Of a stretch of 12,681 bases of DNA, positions 10,933 through 12,681 are shown in pieces. Source of the stretch: Sphingobacteriaceae bacterium (GTDB lineage: Bacteria; Bacteroidota; Bacteroidia; B-17B0; Aurantibacillaceae); contig JANYCL010000048.1 of NCBI GenBank assembly GCA_025360355.1, forward strand, positions 1 through 12,681, given 5' to 3'. The position numbers and the translations under genes were made by a program. The notes below the pieces were generated by a model. It searched no databases, was not told the origin of the DNA, and was given only the letters and a program-made list of their open reading frames with translations. Every line of letters begins with the position of its first letter. Positions within the stretch are counted from its first letter, which is position 1.

Positions 10933-12099
10933 ATGAAGAATAAAAAATTTGAAACACAAGCCATACGTGCACAACTAGAACGCAGCGAAAACAACGAGCA
11001 TTCGGTTCCTGTGTATTTAACTTCAAGTTTTGTTTTTGATACTGCTGAAGAAATGCGCGCTGCGTTTAACGACGAGAGCGATGCTTATATTTATTCCCGT
11101 TATACAAATCCTAACAATAATGAATTTGTAAATAAAGTTTGTTTAATGGAAGGCGCGGAAGCCGGCGTTGCTTCTGCTTCCGGAATGTCGGCAATTTATA
11201 CAACGTTCATGGCTTTGCTAAAGTCGGGCGACCATATTGTTTCGTGTTCTTCAGTGTTTGGCGCAACACATGCTATCCTGAATAAATATTTTCCAAAACT
11301 AAATATTTCACATTCTTATTTTAATATTAAGGATCCAAACGCAATAGAAAAATTAATAAAACCGGAAACGCGGTTTATTTATTTGGAAACACCAACAAAT
11401 CCTGCAATAGAATTAATTGATCTGGAATTTGTGGCAGCCATTGCAAAAAAACATAAAGTACTTTTAATTGTGGATAATTGTTTTGCAACACCTTATTTAC
11501 AACAACCTATTAAATATGGAGCGGATCTTGTAATTCATTCGGCAACTAAATATATGGACGGACAAGGCCGTGTATTAGGCGGAGTTGTTGTCGGCAAAAA
11601 AGAACTGATAAACGAAATTTATTTATTTGGAAGATTAACGGGCCCTTCATTGAGTCCGTTTAACGCTTGGGTACTAAGTAAAAGTTTAGAAACTTTAGCA
11701 TTACGCATGGATCGTCATTGCGAAAACGCATTGTATATTGCGGAAGCTTTAGAAAAAAATGGAGATTTTGAAAATGTTTCGTATCCTTTTTTAAAGTCAC
11801 ATCCGCATTACGAAATTGCAAAAAAGCAAATGAAAGCGGGGGGCGGAATTATTACCGTTACAGTTAAAGGCGGTTATGAGGCGGCAAAAAAGTTCATGGA
11901 CAAATTACAAATGATAAAAATTTCTCCAAACCTTGGTGATGCAAGAACAATTGCAACACATCCTGCATCATCAACGCATTGTAAGTTAAGCGAAGAGGAA
12001 AGATTGTCTGTTGGAATTACTCAGGGACTAATTCGCATCTCAATTGGATTGGAAAATAAAGAAGATATTTTAAACGATATATTACAAGCATTAAAATAA
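10933..12099 (+). CDS. metZ: PLP-dependent sulfhydrylase, probably O-succinylhomoserine sulfhydrylase
   Basis: Combines sulfide with an activated homoserine (O-succinyl or O-acetyl) to give homocysteine, the direct route to methionine. It is a 388-residue member of the Cys/Met-metabolism PLP family. YSRYTNPNNNEFVNKVCLMEG (54-74) and SASGMSAIYT (81-90) bind the cofactor phosphate. DNCFATPYLQQP (181-192) carries the aspartate that contacts the pyridine nitrogen. SATKYMDGQGRVLGG (203-217) contains the Schiff-base Lys206. ATHPASSTHCKLSEEER near the C-terminus is typical as well. Overall length and the FGATH motif (110-114) fit MetZ better than the longer MetY. Cystathionine gamma-synthase is a possible alternative, but its place beside cysH and the sulfite reductase favours direct use of sulfide. 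The acyl donor cannot be decided from sequence. Confidence 0.85.
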   Translation: MKNKKFETQAIRAQLERSENNEHSVPVYLTSSFVFDTAEEMRAAFNDESDAYIYSRYTNPNNNEFVNKVCLMEGAEAGVASASGMSAIYTTFMALLKSGDHIVSCSSVFGATHAILNKYFPKLNISHSYFNIKDPNAIEKLIKPETRFIYLETPTNPAIELIDLEFVAAIAKKHKVLLIVDNCFATPYLQQPIKYGADLVIHSATKYMDGQGRVLGGVVVGKKELINEIYLFGRLTGPSLSPFNAWVLSKSLETLALRMDRHCENALYIAEALEKNGDFENVSYPFLKSHPHYEIAKKQMKAGGGIITVTVKGGYEAAKKFMDKLQMIKISPNLGDARTIATHPASSTHCKLSEEERLSVGITQGLIRISIGLENKEDILNDILQALK

Positions 12100-12101
12100 A
12101 A

Positions 12102-12128
12102 CTCTGCGAACTCAGCGTCTCTGCGTGA
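12102..12128 (+). repeat. CTCTGCG-type short tandem repeat at the metZ-cysH junction
   Basis: The junction reads as three related units: CTCTGCGAA, CTCAGCGT, CTCTGCGTG. I recall similar CTCTGCGTCTCTGCGTG strings as dispersed intergenic repeats in several bacterial phyla; this is from memory and unchecked. The GTG start codon chosen for cysH is the last part of the array. Confidence 0.5.
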
Positions 12129-12681
12129 AACTACTAACCGACATATCAAATTTAATAGAAGGCAGATCAGCTGAAGAAATCCTTTTGACAATTTCAACAG
12201 TAACAGATGAGAAAATTGTTTTTTCTACAAGTTTAAGTTACGAAGACCAAGTCATCACGCATTTGATCTTTTCTAAGGATTTGCCAATAGAAATTTTTAC
12301 TTTAGATACAGGTCGTTTGTTTGCGGAAACTTATTCTGTTTTCAACAGCACACGCGACAGATATAAAAAGGAAATAAAAACCTATTATCCAAAAACGGAA
12401 TCCATTGAAAAATTGGTTTCTACAAAAGGTCCGCTTAGTTTTTACGAATCAATTGAGAACAGAAAAGAATGTTGTTTCATTCGTAAAGTAGAGCCTTTGA
12501 AGCGCGCATTAAAAGGACACAGCATATGGATAACCGGAATTCGTTCAGAGCAATCCGATAACCGAAACGATCTGAAGCAAGTGGAGTGGGATGAAGCAAA
12601 TAAAATAGTAAAAATTCATCCTTTATTAAATTGGACAACAGAAGATGTAAAAGCATTTATAAAAACAAATAATATTCCTTA
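12125..12681 (+). CDS. cysH: Adenylyl-/phosphoadenylyl-sulfate reductase, N-terminal part, cut by window edge
   Basis: Reduces APS or PAPS to sulfite, using thioredoxin or glutathione; it supplies the substrate of the sulfite reductase in the same operon. 185 codons are present and the end is missing. Visible are the nucleotide-binding loop VFSTSLSYEDQV (32-43), LDTGRL (60-65), RKECCFIRKVEPLKRAL (113-129) and WITGIRSEQSDNR (135-147). The Cys116-Cys117 pair in the RKxxPLxRAL context is one half of the [4Fe-4S] site of APS-type reductases; the matching CxxC would lie past the window. No ATG is in frame between the upstream stop (12092-12094) and the conserved region. The GTG at 12125, 25 bp after metZ, is the best start and gives a normal family N-terminus. 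The gene extends the operon rightward, where cysD/cysN would be expected from other Bacteroidota, but this is not seen. Confidence 0.92.
   Translation, partial: MKLLTDISNLIEGRSAEEILLTISTVTDEKIVFSTSLSYEDQVITHLIFSKDLPIEIFTLDTGRLFAETYSVFNSTRDRYKKEIKTYYPKTESIEKLVSTKGPLSFYESIENRKECCFIRKVEPLKRALKGHSIWITGIRSEQSDNRNDLKQVEWDEANKIVKIHPLLNWTTEDVKAFIKTNNIP

Noticed and set aside
12130..12137. CTACTAAC near the cysH start as a third Rrf2 operator
   Set aside because: Only one half-site is present; there is no TAGTA arm at the 3-base spacing.

Overview
The window looks like a chromosomal segment of a low-GC Bacteroidota bacterium. The coding is AT-rich, Shine-Dalgarno sequences are mostly absent, and several upstream regions carry the Bacteroidota-type -7 element TAnnTTTG or a one-mismatch version. 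The long form of urocanase, the DUF5522 mini-protein, DUF2490, and the sulfite reductase with an extra C-terminal domain all fit that phylum. Order or genus cannot be fixed from the sequence alone.

Layout. (1) 1-645, minus strand: a 61-aa Cys-motif protein (DUF5522-like), then the first 138 codons of urocanase (hutU), which runs off the left edge. (2) 701-1531, plus strand: glutamate racemase (murI), divergent from DUF5522 over a 55-bp promoter region. (3) 1533-2697, minus strand: a two-gene unit of a gamma-carbonic-anhydrase-like hexapeptide protein and an atypical SDR, convergent with murI. (4) 2834-3397, plus strand: an unrecognised small secreted, probably beta-barrel protein with a His/Met-rich stretch. 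(5) 3413 to the right edge, plus strand: a sulfur-assimilation locus.

The sulfur locus starts with an Rrf2-family regulator carrying four clustered cysteines. It continues with ferredoxin-type sulfite reductase, uroporphyrinogen-III methyltransferase (cobA), a DUF2490 outer-membrane protein, a fusion of the siroheme dehydrogenase/ferrochelatase domain to a TauE/SafE transporter, a ferredoxin-NADP+ reductase-like flavoprotein, an OsmC protein, a MetZ-type sulfhydrylase, and cysH, truncated by the window end. Together these would reduce APS/PAPS to sulfite and sulfite to sulfide, make the siroheme the reductase needs, supply its electrons, and fix sulfide into homocysteine. Gene gaps are short and two starts overlap the preceding stop (ATGA), so the genes from the reductase to cysH look like one operon.

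The most interesting part is the control layer. Two short ORFs too small for ordinary gene callers encode runs of sulfur amino acids. A 35-aa ORF ahead of the sulfite reductase contains MMMWMCCC. A 17-aa ORF overlapping the reductase stop contains CCCCMIM and precedes cobA. The first is followed by a 10-bp intrinsic terminator and by an alternative pairing that can break it, the arrangement of a cysteine-responsive attenuator. The second is followed by two strong hairpins without a U-tract. The same near-identical inverted repeat (TCCTACTAnnnTAGTA) lies at the Rrf2 promoter and about 65-80 bp upstream of the predicted reductase transcription start, and is a good candidate for the Rrf2 operator. 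The locus therefore seems to combine transcription-factor control with translation-based sensing of cysteine and methionine supply.
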